64,000 bases of DNA from Sorangium sp025924095 (lineage in GTDB: Bacteria; Myxococcota_A; Polyangia; Polyangiales; Polyangiaceae), in contig NZ_CP150356.1 in NCBI RefSeq assembly GCF_051521505.1, forward strand, positions 8,432,001 through 8,496,000, written 5' to 3'. A program made the position numbers and the translations under genes. Under the pieces are notes generated by a model. The model made no database searches, was not told the DNA's origin, and saw nothing but the letters and a program-made list of their open reading frames with translations. Of this stretch, positions 1 to 8,780 are shown one piece after another. Every line of letters starts with the position of its first letter. The first letter of the stretch is position 1.

Positions 1-25
1 TCCCCAGGCGCGGCCCTTCCCCCCT

Positions 26-1450
26 TCAGAACGTGGCGTCGAGCTGGAGGCGACCGACGTGGCGGCCCTCGGAGGCGTCTTTGCCGAAGATGTAGAAATA
101 GTCGCCCTGGAGCTTCAGGGCATAGCCGTTCAGGTAGTAGTTGAGCCCGCCGCCGACCTGCTTTCCCTGCGTGTCGACGAGCTCGACGAGCTTCGGATCG
201 GTGCCGCGCTCGGCGAAGATCTGGTCCCATCGCGCGGCGACCTCGACCCGCTCGGTCAGCAGGAAGCCCGACTGGACGAAGTAGCCGTAGCCCGACCGGG
301 TCCACTGCCGCGCGGGCGCGCCGTCGATCTCACCCTCGAAGGAGTCCCTCTCGGCGTGGCGCGCGACCGCCTCGGCCGAGAGCGAGAAGCCGGCGTACTT
401 GAAGACGAGATCGGCCGCGCCATGCAGGTAGTCGGCCGCGCCGAGCGAGAGCGTCGTGCCGTAGGTGCTGTTCTGGCGGTTCGTCTGGTGGTTGTAGGCG
501 CCCGCGACGCCGATCGCGAGCCGGGGCCTCGCCTCGCGCGAGAGGTCGCCCTCCTGGTCGTCGTCGAAGGCGCCGAACGGGCGGAACGAGAGCCGCGCGG
601 CCAACAGCGGGCCGTGCTTCTGGCCGCCGAAGCGGTTGCGCCCCTCGCCGCCGCCCACGAAGAGATTGTAGGAGATCCGGCCTCCGAGGCCGAAGAGATC
701 GGGCGACGAGAGCATCAGACCGACGTCGCGATCGAGGGTCAGCTCGCGGACGGCGATCTGGCGATCGACGAGCTGGAGCGTGAACTCCCGCGTGGTCCGC
801 GCCCGGTCGAACGGGACGAAGAACTGGCCGACTCGCACGTTGAGATCGCGGATCCCCGTGTACTCGACGAAGGCGTCGAAGACCGGAGAGGCGCTGTCCT
901 TCTCGAAATCGTTGCCGCCAAAGGCGAGCTGCACGTTGTACTTCAGGTCGGGCGAGACGACATGACCGCTCGTCGTGAGGCGCACCGTCTTGATGTTGAT
1001 CTCGTTTGTGTCGTCCTCCGCCGTGTGCGTGAGGGTCTCGCGGATCTGCACGCGGGCCCGGATCGTGGACGAGAAGCTGTCATCCGCCGCCCTGACGGTG
1101 AAGCCCTTTCCGGGGGCCGCCGTCACCTTGACGCCGCCGCCCTTGTCCTTCGCCTCCCGCTTCTGCCCGGCAGCCGCCTCCTTCTCGGCGGCCGCCCGGC
1201 GCTCCGCGGCGAGGCGCTCCTCCAGCGCGCGCTGCTGCTGCTCGAGCTCCGCGACCCGGCGACTCAGCTGCTCGACAGCAGCCGCCGCGCCGGCCTCCTG
1301 CGCCGCCGGAGGCGCCGGCGCAGCCGCCTGTGCCGGTGGCGGCGCCGAGGGCTCCTGAGCCGACGCCTGGAAGGGGAGCGCGGCGGCGAAGAGCGAGAGC
1401 GCTGCCGCCGCGCGGACCGTGTGCGACTTCGTTCGGTTGATCGATTTCAA
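26..1450 (-). CDS. Porin of the phosphate-selective O/P type
   Basis: A 474-residue outer-membrane beta-barrel protein, probably forming a passive channel for anions or other small solutes. The N-terminus is a signal peptide (basic start, hydrophobic stretch, AQA-type cleavage near residue 32). A Pro/Ala linker follows, then a heptad-rich coiled coil at about 55-100, as in trimeric OprO/OprP-like porins. The remainder alternates polar and hydrophobic residues as beta strands do, contains the conserved 'VGQFFVPF' type segment near 210, and ends in a terminal Phe typical of outer-membrane barrels. It stands alone on the minus strand, divergent from a kinase gene. Substrate cannot be told from sequence; the family name comes from Pseudomonas relatives. 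Confidence in family is good, in substrate low. Confidence 0.85.
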   Translation of the reverse strand: MKSINRTKSHTVRAAAALSLFAAALPFQASAQEPSAPPPAQAAAPAPPAAQEAGAAAAVEQLSRRVAELEQQQRALEERLAAERRAAAEKEAAAGQKREAKDKGGGVKVTAAPGKGFTVRAADDSFSSTIRARVQIRETLTHTAEDDTNEINIKTVRLTTSGHVVSPDLKYNVQLAFGGNDFEKDSASPVFDAFVEYTGIRDLNVRVGQFFVPFDRARTTREFTLQLVDRQIAVRELTLDRDVGLMLSSPDLFGLGGRISYNLFVGGGEGRNRFGGQKHGPLLAARLSFRPFGAFDDDQEGDLSREARPRLAIGVAGAYNHQTNRQNSTYGTTLSLGAADYLHGAADLVFKYAGFSLSAEAVARHAERDSFEGEIDGAPARQWTRSGYGYFVQSGFLLTERVEVAARWDQIFAERGTDPKLVELVDTQGKQVGGGLNYYLNGYALKLQGDYFYIFGKDASEGRHVGRLQLDATF

Positions 1451-1946
1451 GCGTCTTTATCCTCGGATCAGACCCTCTGCTGCGCGTCCAGCCGGCACAG
1501 GCCGCCGGCGCGAAGGCGCACCACGCCCTCGCAGGCGGCGGACCCTCGCTCCCAGGCCTGCGCTTCACGCCACACGCGCAGACACCGGACAGCAGCCACG
1601 AGCGCCCCGCTGGGATCAGCGACGCCAGCAGGGAGCCACCGTGTCCTTGTCCAATATAACGGACGGTCGAGGCTGTCAAGACATCCTGAAGATGGCACTA
1701 GCAGCGCCAAAACGCAGGAATGTACGCGCCAACACCTGCTTCAAACATCCGTCATGCCGGACACCGAGGACCGTCTCCGGCAGCGCTCGCCGGCAGTCGC
1801 CGGGCGCGGCGGTGGAGGGCGGCGCCGGGGCGGCGCGGACGCCGGATCGCGCGAAAGAGTTCCAACCGACCGCGGGGCCACTAAGATGGCCCCGACCACG
1901 CACGAGGCGCTCCGATCGGCGCCCCGTCGCGGCGCGTAGAGAGCTC
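1451..1946. other. Divergent intergenic region
   Basis: About 500 bp between the porin and the kinase gene, transcribed away from each other. It holds the candidate porin promoter. Open frames run through it on both strands because of the base composition, but none has a recognisable product. No clear promoter for the kinase was found. Confidence 0.5.
1653..1679 (-). promoter_or_regulatory. Candidate sigma70-type promoter for the porin
   Basis: On the minus strand a perfect TTGACA (1674-1679) is followed after 15 bp by TATATT (1653-1658). The spacer is short, but this is an A/T-rich island in otherwise very GC-rich DNA and it points at the porin gene, leaving a leader of roughly 200 nt. Inference from sequence only. 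Confidence 0.4.
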
Positions 1947-4160
1947 ATGAGCCAGAACCCGGACCGCAGCGATCCGCTCCACATCGCCGGCAGCCTGATC
2001 GCCGACAAGTACAGGATCGAGCAAGCCGTCGGCGAAGGCGGCTTCAGCGTCGTCTACAGGGCCGAGCACATCATCTGGAAGCAGCCCGTCGCCCTCAAGT
2101 GCTTCACGCTCCTCGCGGACGCGCCGGCCGAGCAGCGCGAGCAGCTGCTCCAGGCGTTCATCCAGGAGGGCAAGCTCATGGCAGAGCTCTCCAGCCGATC
2201 GGCCGCCATCGTCCAGGCGCGCGACATCGGCACGTTCAACGCGCCCGACGGGCAATGGCTGCCCTACATGGTCCTCGAGTGGCTCGACGGTAAGCCGCTC
2301 GACCGGGTCCTCCACGAGGAGACGACCCAGGACGCGCCGCCGCGCGATCTGTACGCGATGGTCGCGCTGCTCGAGTCGGCGGCGATCGCGCTCGAGCTCG
2401 TGCACTCGCGGAGCATCGCGCACCGCGACATCAAGCCGGCGAACCTGTTCGTCATCGGCCCGCCGCGCGACGCCTCCACCTTCGTGAAGGTGCTCGATTT
2501 CGGCATCGCCAAGGTGATGGCCGAGCACGCGGCGGCGGCGACGGCGCTCGCCCACACCGGCAAGGACATCACCGCGTTCACCCCGAGCTACGGCGCCCCC
2601 GAGCAGTTCAGCCGCACCCACGGGGCGACCGGGCCCTGGACCGACGTGTTCGCGATGGCGCTCATCATGGTCGAGGTGATGCTGGGCGGAGCGCCGGCGC
2701 TGCAAGGCGACGACTATCTCCAGCTCGCCGTCGCGAGCCGCGATCCGTCGCGCCGGCCGACCCCGCGGACCCTGGGGCTCACGGTCAGCGACGAGGTCGA
2801 GGCGGTCTTCGCGAAGGCGCTCGCCGTCGCGCCGGCGGAACGCTTCCCCACCATGGGCCGCTTCTGGGCGGCGCTGCACCAGGCCGTCTTCCCCGACAAT
2901 CCGGGCTGGGCGCTCGCCACGGGCGGCGGCTCGCTCGCGCCCCCCTCCGGGGCGACGGCGGCCCGCGGCTCCGCCCCGCGGATGTCCTGGCCGCAGATCG
3001 CGCCGACCATGGCGGCGCCCTCCACGGCGCCGGGGTCCCTGCGCGCGGCCACGTCGCCGACGGTCGCCGCGGTCGGCCCGAGCACCACGAGCGGCACCGC
3101 GAACGACGCGTCGACGCAGCGGTCGTCGGCGACGGCGGCGCCGAGGTCGAGGGGCGCGCTGGCGCTCGGCGGCGGCGCGATCGCGCTCGCGGCCGGCGGC
3201 GCGATCGCCTGGAGCCTGCTCCGCTCCGAGCCGCCCGCGCCGGAGGCGTCGCGCATCGATCCGGTCGCCACCGCGTCCGCCGCGGCGGCCCCGACGGCGA
3301 GCGCCGCGGCCGCGCCGGCGGCGCTGCCCGCGCGGCGGACCGAGTGCCCTTCCGGCATGGTGCTGGTCCCGGGCGGCAAGTTCTTCATGGGCTCCGACGA
3401 GCCGGCGTTCAAGCTGTGGCAGCCGGCGCACAAGGTGACGCTCGACACGTTCTGCATCGACATCCACGAGGTGACCGCGGGCGACTACAAGGCGTGCTCG
3501 GACAAGGGGGAGTGCAAGCGGCCGCCGTCCACGCCCGACTTCCCGAGAGCGGACGGGGTGTCCGACGCCGAGCACGAGAAGACGCTCACGGCCCTCGCCG
3601 AGCTCTGCACCTTCGGCAAGCCCGAGCTCGAGAAGCACCCGATCAACTGCGTGCCGTGGAGCCTCGCGGACGCCTACTGCGACGTCCACGGCAAGCGCCT
3701 GCCGACCGAGGCCGAGTGGGAGTACGCGGCGCGCGGCTCCGACGGGCGCAAGTTCCCCTGGGGCGACGCGCCCGGCGATCGGACCTTCATGAACGCGTGC
3801 GGCACCGAGTGCACGGCGTGGGAGAAGGCGCGCGGGCTCACGCCGAGCACGCGCATGTACGAGGGCGACGACGGCTTCTTCGGCACGGCGCCGGTCGGCT
3901 CGTTCCCGAAGGGCAAGACGAGGTTCGGCGCCGACGACGTCGTCGGCAACGTCTGGGAGTGGACCGCCGACTGGTTCGAGACCTACAAGGACGAGGAGCA
4001 GGTGAACCCGAAGGGGGCGCCGGCCGGCGATCGCAAGGCGATCCGGGGCGGCGGCTACAACGGCGGCGTCTCGCTCTGGCTCAACCCGGCGTTCCGCTAC
4101 CACCAGCTCGCGACGGCGAGCGCGCCGGGCATCGGCCTCCGCTGCGTGACGAACCTGTAG
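1947..4160 (+). CDS. Ser/Thr protein kinase fused to a formylglycine-generating-enzyme-like domain
   Basis: 737 residues. A Hanks-type kinase domain at about 20-300 has the Gly-rich loop (GEGGFS), VALK lysine, HRDIKPAN catalytic loop near 159, DFG near 184 and APEQ motif. It is followed by a Pro/Ala/Ser-rich linker, one transmembrane helix at about 404-427, and an FGE-sulfatase (SUMF1-type) domain from about 466 to the end. That domain shows 'MVLVPGGKFFMGS', 'RLPTEAEWEYAARG', 'NVWEWTADW' and 'RGGGYNGG'. The kinase should be cytoplasmic and the FGE-like domain outside, where it may bind a ligand rather than oxidise sulfatases. Start chosen at the ATG just before the kinase fold; the frame is open further upstream but unlike protein. 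The vWA gene follows after 11 nt. Confidence 0.9.
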   Translation: MSQNPDRSDPLHIAGSLIADKYRIEQAVGEGGFSVVYRAEHIIWKQPVALKCFTLLADAPAEQREQLLQAFIQEGKLMAELSSRSAAIVQARDIGTFNAPDGQWLPYMVLEWLDGKPLDRVLHEETTQDAPPRDLYAMVALLESAAIALELVHSRSIAHRDIKPANLFVIGPPRDASTFVKVLDFGIAKVMAEHAAAATALAHTGKDITAFTPSYGAPEQFSRTHGATGPWTDVFAMALIMVEVMLGGAPALQGDDYLQLAVASRDPSRRPTPRTLGLTVSDEVEAVFAKALAVAPAERFPTMGRFWAALHQAVFPDNPGWALATGGGSLAPPSGATAARGSAPRMSWPQIAPTMAAPSTAPGSLRAATSPTVAAVGPSTTSGTANDASTQRSSATAAPRSRGALALGGGAIALAAGGAIAWSLLRSEPPAPEASRIDPVATASAAAAPTASAAAAPAALPARRTECPSGMVLVPGGKFFMGSDEPAFKLWQPAHKVTLDTFCIDIHEVTAGDYKACSDKGECKRPPSTPDFPRADGVSDAEHEKTLTALAELCTFGKPELEKHPINCVPWSLADAYCDVHGKRLPTEAEWEYAARGSDGRKFPWGDAPGDRTFMNACGTECTAWEKARGLTPSTRMYEGDDGFFGTAPVGSFPKGKTRFGADDVVGNVWEWTADWFETYKDEEQVNPKGAPAGDRKAIRGGGYNGGVSLWLNPAFRYHQLATASAPGIGLRCVTNL

Positions 4161-4171
4161 GCGAACCCGCC

Positions 4172-5659
4172 GTGCCGGTCCCCGCCTCGCAGCTCGCGAA
4201 CCCCTCGATCGCCGGCCCGCTCGGCACGCTCGCGTTCTCGCAGGTCCGGCCCCTGAGCTCGTCGCTCGCGCTGCGCGCGATCCGCTGGCACCAGAGCCTG
4301 GAGCGGCTCGGGGTGGTGCTGCCGTTCGCGCTGGTGCACGACGCGGGCCTGCTCTTCTCGACGCCGCGCGAGCAGATCGAGATCGGCCCGCGCTGCGACG
4401 CGAGGGAGCTCGCGGGCCGGCTCCGCGACGCCGAGCGCATCCTGGACGGGTACCGGGCGGTGCTCCGGGAGCTCGCCGAGAGCGAGGCCTCGCGCTGCGC
4501 GGCGCAGCTCCGGATGAGCGACGACCTCGTGACGGTGGTGCTCTCGCGGCTCTTCAGCGCGGTCGCGGCGCGCACCCACGCGGCGCCGGCCTACCGCGCG
4601 ATGCTCCCCGCGGACGCGGCGCTGTTCGACGGGATCGAGCCGCAGCTCCGCGGCCTGTTCCTGTCGGCGCGGCGCGAGTTCGAGCAGCGGGCGCTGGAGG
4701 CGCTCGAGGTCTCGCGGCTCTACGTGCTCACGATGTCGGACGCGCTCGACATCGAGACGCTGCGCCTGTTCGGCATGCTGGGCTCGGAGGCGTCGGCCGG
4801 GGCGCTCGCCCAGGTCGACCTGCTCGCGGCGCTCTCGTCGCCCGAGGCGAACGACATCGTGAACTTCTCGCTGGAGATCTTGCCGAGCGTGCTCGAGACG
4901 AAGACGCGCCCGGCGGCGGGCACGACGGCGGCGCACGGCTACTCGGGGCTCGGGACGCGCGGCTCGATCGACAGCATGGTGCTGACGGAGCTCGCCTGGG
5001 ACGACGTGGAGCTCGCGCGCCGGATCGCGGACAACGAGGTGCTCTATTTCGCCCGGGAGCAGAGCCGGGACGAGCAGCGGCGCATCCACTATCTGCTCAT
5101 CGACGCGTCGGCCTCGATGCGCGGCGACCGCCAGACGTTCGCCCGCGGGATGGCGATCGCCACGGGCAAGCGGCTGCTGCTCGAGGGCGAGGACGTGGCG
5201 TTCCGCTTCTTCGACGCGCGCCTCTACGAGCTCCACCGCGCGAAGAACGGCCAGCTCCCCACGGCGCACCTGCTGTCGTTCAAGGGGGAGCGCGGCAGGA
5301 ACCCGGCGCGCGTGTTCGCCGAGCTCGCGACGGACCTCGATCTGACGCGGCACCACGACCCGCGCACGCCGGTCGTGCACCTCTTCACGCACGCGGCGCT
5401 CTACATCCCGCGGGAGATGGTGCAGGCGGTGCTCCATCACGCGCACATCTCGGCGGTGTTCATGCTGCCTTCCGGGGGGCAGCTCGACCTCGAGTACCTG
5501 GACCTCCTGGACGCACACTGGGTGGTCGACCACGCGACGGTGGCGAGCGGGGCGGCGAGGACGAGCGCGGCCAAGGCGATCCTCGGGGAGAAAGACCGGC
5601 AGGACCGGCCCGAGGAGGGAGGCCCCGCCGCGCGGCGCCCGGGGGCCCCGCCGAGCTAG
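4172..5659 (+). CDS. vWA-domain protein
   Basis: 495 residues, GTG start 11 nt after the kinase stop, so probably co-transcribed with it. The N-terminal 300 residues are mostly helical and unrecognised. The C-terminal part is a von Willebrand factor A fold: the MIDAS motif D-A-S-A-S lies at about 311-315, followed by an alternating strand/helix pattern and 'VVHLFTHAALYI' as a later core strand. vWA proteins bind partners through a metal ion and often act with ATPases or kinases. No signal peptide is seen, so it is likely cytoplasmic. The pairing suggests that it acts with, or is phosphorylated by, the kinase; that is inference. Confidence 0.75.
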   Translation: MPVPASQLANPSIAGPLGTLAFSQVRPLSSSLALRAIRWHQSLERLGVVLPFALVHDAGLLFSTPREQIEIGPRCDARELAGRLRDAERILDGYRAVLRELAESEASRCAAQLRMSDDLVTVVLSRLFSAVAARTHAAPAYRAMLPADAALFDGIEPQLRGLFLSARREFEQRALEALEVSRLYVLTMSDALDIETLRLFGMLGSEASAGALAQVDLLAALSSPEANDIVNFSLEILPSVLETKTRPAAGTTAAHGYSGLGTRGSIDSMVLTELAWDDVELARRIADNEVLYFAREQSRDEQRRIHYLLIDASASMRGDRQTFARGMAIATGKRLLLEGEDVAFRFFDARLYELHRAKNGQLPTAHLLSFKGERGRNPARVFAELATDLDLTRHHDPRTPVVHLFTHAALYIPREMVQAVLHHAHISAVFMLPSGGQLDLEYLDLLDAHWVVDHATVASGAARTSAAKAILGEKDRQDRPEEGGPAARRPGAPPS

Positions 5660-5866
5660 GTTCCACGAGACGTGGTGCTTGCCGGCGCTGTTCCGGCTCT
5701 ACCGCAGCGAGGAGCTGTGCGAGCGGCAGCGGCGCGCGCATCGCCGCACCACCGAGCTTGCCCTCCTCTCCGCGGAGCGCGACGACAGCGGACGCGATCG
5801 CGAGAGCGTCGCCCGCCGACCACCCGGCCGCAATCGGCGCGGGCTAGCTGCTAGCCTTCACCGCAC

Positions 5867-7678
5867 ATGGACGTCGTCTCGCTCTGCCCGCTCCGCGTGT
5901 CCAGTGTGCCCTGGCAGCCACGCCCGGGCGCGCACGCGCTCACCGTGGTGTGCAAAGCCACTTACGAGCTTCATCCAGGGACATCGGCGCTCGCCGCCGA
6001 GCAGGAACCGCCGTGGGAGGACGACGTCTACAGGGACGACGATCCCTCGCGGATACGCGCTGCGAACGATCTCGCGCCGTTCAAGCGGAGGGTTGACGTC
6101 CTCGTGGTCGGGCACACGCACGCGCCTCGTGGACCCTCTACGCACGCGGCCGTGGCGCGGCTCGTCGTTGGACGACTCGAGAAGGCGGTCGAGGTTCGCG
6201 CGGAGCGGGCGGAAGCAGACCTGCTCGGACTCGGCCCGATCGCGCCGAAACGATCCGCGCGTACCGCGATGCTCGGGCGCCACGCTGCGACATGGGATCA
6301 TCGGGCGTGGAACACGCAGCCGCTGCCCGAGGACGTGGACGGCGCGTTCTTCAACGCGGCCTCCATGGATCAGCAGCTCCCGGAGCTCGCGGGCGACGAA
6401 CCGATGGTGATCGAGCTCCTGCACCCGAGACATGCGCGCCTGGCGACGCGCCTCTCGCGCGTCGTGCCCAGGGCGCTCGTGCAGCGAAAGAACACGGCCC
6501 CGCAGGAGCTGCGGCTGCGCTGCGACACGCTGACCATCGACGCCGATCGAGGGCTGGCGATGCTGGTCTGGCGCGGCGTGGTGGTGCTCGCGCACGCCGG
6601 GGAGGACGGGCGCGTAGCCGTGACGGCGGAGAGCGACGACGAGGAAGCGTGCTCGACGCTGTCCCTGGCCGCGCCGGCGCCGCCGTTCCTCATGGGCAAG
6701 CTAGGCGCAGAAGGCGGGGACGCGGTCGTCTCCGGTGCTTCCACCGAGCCCTCGAGCGAGGGGGTCGCCATGACGATGATGCCGCTTCAAGCGCAGCGAA
6801 GCGCGAGACCGGCGCTCCCTTTTGTGCCAGCAAGCCTCGACGACGCATCCGTGAGCCCTGACGAGGAACGGCATGCATCCCGGGCACCGTGGCCGACCGA
6901 CAGCGAGGAGGACGCGGGCACGGGCACGACCTTCTTGCGGTATGCGGACGTCCAGACGACGCTCGAGCCAGTGATGCCGTTCCGGCAGGAGCTACCGCGC
7001 GCGACGGAGACTCCTGCCTCACCGCTGGATGACCACGCGCGCGGCGCGCTCGGCCCCGTGGCGCGCGCGCACGTCGACGTACCTCCGCCGGCCATGGTCG
7101 AAGAGATACAGGCAGCTGCAGGTCGGGTCGTGAAGAAGCCGCCGATGCTCGGACCCTTGGCGGGGGCCGAGGTGGCGGTCCTCGCGAGCAAACCAGGCGT
7201 CGCGGTCGCAGAGAGACCTGCCTCCGAGGCGCCTGCGGCGGCGCCTGAACCGACGCAGGTGGAGCTCTCGATCGAGCAGTGCGCAGCGATCGCAGCAGAG
7301 ATCGCCGAGGGACGCGCGGAGCGCGCCGGGGTGCTGGAGGCACATGGACTCGGCGAGCGCGCGTGGCGCGAGAACGAGCGGCGGTGGCGCGCGGCGATCG
7401 CGGAGGAGGCCGGAGCCGGAAAGCAGGCGCTGCGCAGGGCGTACGACGACGCCTACCTGGCGCGCGTCGAGGCCTTTCGCGGGCCGATCACGATGGAAGA
7501 GTACCTGCGGATCGTCGTGGGCCTCGAGAGAGGGAAGGCGGACGCAGCGCTGGATGCGCTGCGGATCCAGAGGCCAGCGCTGATGCCCATCGTGCGGTGC
7601 TGGACGAGGAGAGTGGCGGAGGACACGAGGATGGCGGGCAAGGCGCCAGACGCGCTACGAGCGGCGAGAATGGGCTGA
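5867..7678 (+). CDS. DUF2169 protein, type VI secretion accessory
   Basis: 603 residues. The N-terminal 300 match the DUF2169 family: an opening with 'LTVVCKATYEL', then 'PFKRRVDVLVVGHTHAP', 'WNTQPLP' and 'FFNAASMDQQL'. A disordered acidic/Pro-rich linker (about 300-460) leads to a helical C-terminal region (about 465-603) also seen in related proteins. DUF2169 proteins are encoded with vgrG, PAAR and effector genes and are thought to help load cargo on the secretion spike. Here it faces the vgrG-RHS operon tail to tail, with 29 nt between it and the WD40 gene. The role is taken from family context and not shown by the sequence itself. Confidence 0.8.
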   Translation: MDVVSLCPLRVSSVPWQPRPGAHALTVVCKATYELHPGTSALAAEQEPPWEDDVYRDDDPSRIRAANDLAPFKRRVDVLVVGHTHAPRGPSTHAAVARLVVGRLEKAVEVRAERAEADLLGLGPIAPKRSARTAMLGRHAATWDHRAWNTQPLPEDVDGAFFNAASMDQQLPELAGDEPMVIELLHPRHARLATRLSRVVPRALVQRKNTAPQELRLRCDTLTIDADRGLAMLVWRGVVVLAHAGEDGRVAVTAESDDEEACSTLSLAAPAPPFLMGKLGAEGGDAVVSGASTEPSSEGVAMTMMPLQAQRSARPALPFVPASLDDASVSPDEERHASRAPWPTDSEEDAGTGTTFLRYADVQTTLEPVMPFRQELPRATETPASPLDDHARGALGPVARAHVDVPPPAMVEEIQAAAGRVVKKPPMLGPLAGAEVAVLASKPGVAVAERPASEAPAAAPEPTQVELSIEQCAAIAAEIAEGRAERAGVLEAHGLGERAWRENERRWRAAIAEEAGAGKQALRRAYDDAYLARVEAFRGPITMEEYLRIVVGLERGKADAALDALRIQRPALMPIVRCWTRRVAEDTRMAGKAPDALRAARMG

Positions 7679-7707
7679 GCGGCGTCTCGATGGAGTGCTG
7701 CCGGCTT

Positions 7708-8775
7708 TCAGGGCTCGATGACCGTGCACGGGCCTCGGTTCGGCTCGTTGCCCAACAGCGGGGCGAACCGGGAGATGAACGCGTCCGACTCGCCAGGGTT
7801 CGCCCGTCGCGTCCAGGCGAGCCCTGGGTCGTGGGCGAGAGCCACCACTCCATCCGCGCCGCCAGAGACGACGAGCGGCGCGTGGGGGTGCACGTCCAGG
7901 GTCGTGACGAGGCCCGCGTGAGCTTGCCATGTGGTCTGGCGCGCGCCCGTCGAGGCGTCCAGCGCCAGTACCTCGCCTGATGCGCCGGGAGCAAAGAGGC
8001 GCTCCCCGCCCGGAGTGAAGGCGAGCGCCTCGCTCACGCCCCAGGGGAACTCCACGTCGTCCGGATTCGGATCGAGCTCTGTGACGAAGCGGACGTCGCA
8101 TGAGGGGAAATCGTGGACCTGCACCGCCGTCGCGCCCGAGCCGCCGACGAACGCCACGGCACCCGGCCCGAAGACGACGCGCGTCACCGGAAACCAGCAC
8201 ACGAGCTCCGCCGAGTACCACCGGACACCGCTCGCCAGCCACTCGGCGAACCAGGTGGTCGTCGCCATCTCCGCGACGCTGCAGACAGCGAGGATGCGCC
8301 CCTCGGAGTGCAATGCCATCGGCCCCCCAGGGCCGAACCTGGTGGACGTCCTTTGCCCGGTCGCCCAGTCGAATCGCTCCCCGACCCCGCGCCCCAGGGA
8401 GTGCGACTCCACGAACTGGCCGTCCGCCGAGAAGCTCAGGCCCCAGTACCCGCGCTCCCGGGTCGCATCCGCCTGCTGCAAATCGCCCAGCGCTGCGGCT
8501 GAGGTCGCGCGGGCGACGTCCCACAATCCCAGCAGCCGGTCCTGACTCGCGAGCGCGACGATCGGGTCGCGCGGGTGGAAGGCCAGGGTGGCCATGGGAA
8601 CATCGACGGCGATGGCGGTCGAGAGATGGCCCCGGGGGCGAAGCGTCGTGCCGTCGAGCTCGAAGACGGCCACGTTGTCGGTCGAGGCGGGCAGCACCGC
8701 GAGGTACCGACCGGACGCGTCGAAGCGCACGCAGCGCACTGGACTGCCGATCTTGACATCGGTCACGACGCGCAC
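7708..8775 (-). CDS. WD40-type beta-propeller protein, candidate toxin immunity or accessory gene
   Basis: 355 residues with degenerate WD40 repeats throughout, for example 'VRCVRFDASGRYLAVL', 'ATLAFHPRDPIVALAS' followed by 'LLGLWDV', and 'VTTLDVHPHAPLVVSGGADG'. It probably forms a seven-bladed propeller in the cytoplasm. Start taken at the GTG (8773-8775) because a strong ribosome site (GAGGAGGG) lies just upstream; it begins 5 nt after the stop of the RHS toxin gene. A gene in that place usually neutralises the toxin. Propellers are not a standard immunity fold, so immunity is inference; the alternative is a scaffold or adaptor role. Confidence 0.7.
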   Translation of the reverse strand: MRVVTDVKIGSPVRCVRFDASGRYLAVLPASTDNVAVFELDGTTLRPRGHLSTAIAVDVPMATLAFHPRDPIVALASQDRLLGLWDVARATSAAALGDLQQADATRERGYWGLSFSADGQFVESHSLGRGVGERFDWATGQRTSTRFGPGGPMALHSEGRILAVCSVAEMATTTWFAEWLASGVRWYSAELVCWFPVTRVVFGPGAVAFVGGSGATAVQVHDFPSCDVRFVTELDPNPDDVEFPWGVSEALAFTPGGERLFAPGASGEVLALDASTGARQTTWQAHAGLVTTLDVHPHAPLVVSGGADGVVALAHDPGLAWTRRANPGESDAFISRFAPLLGNEPNRGPCTVIEP

Positions 8776-8780
8776 AGGCC

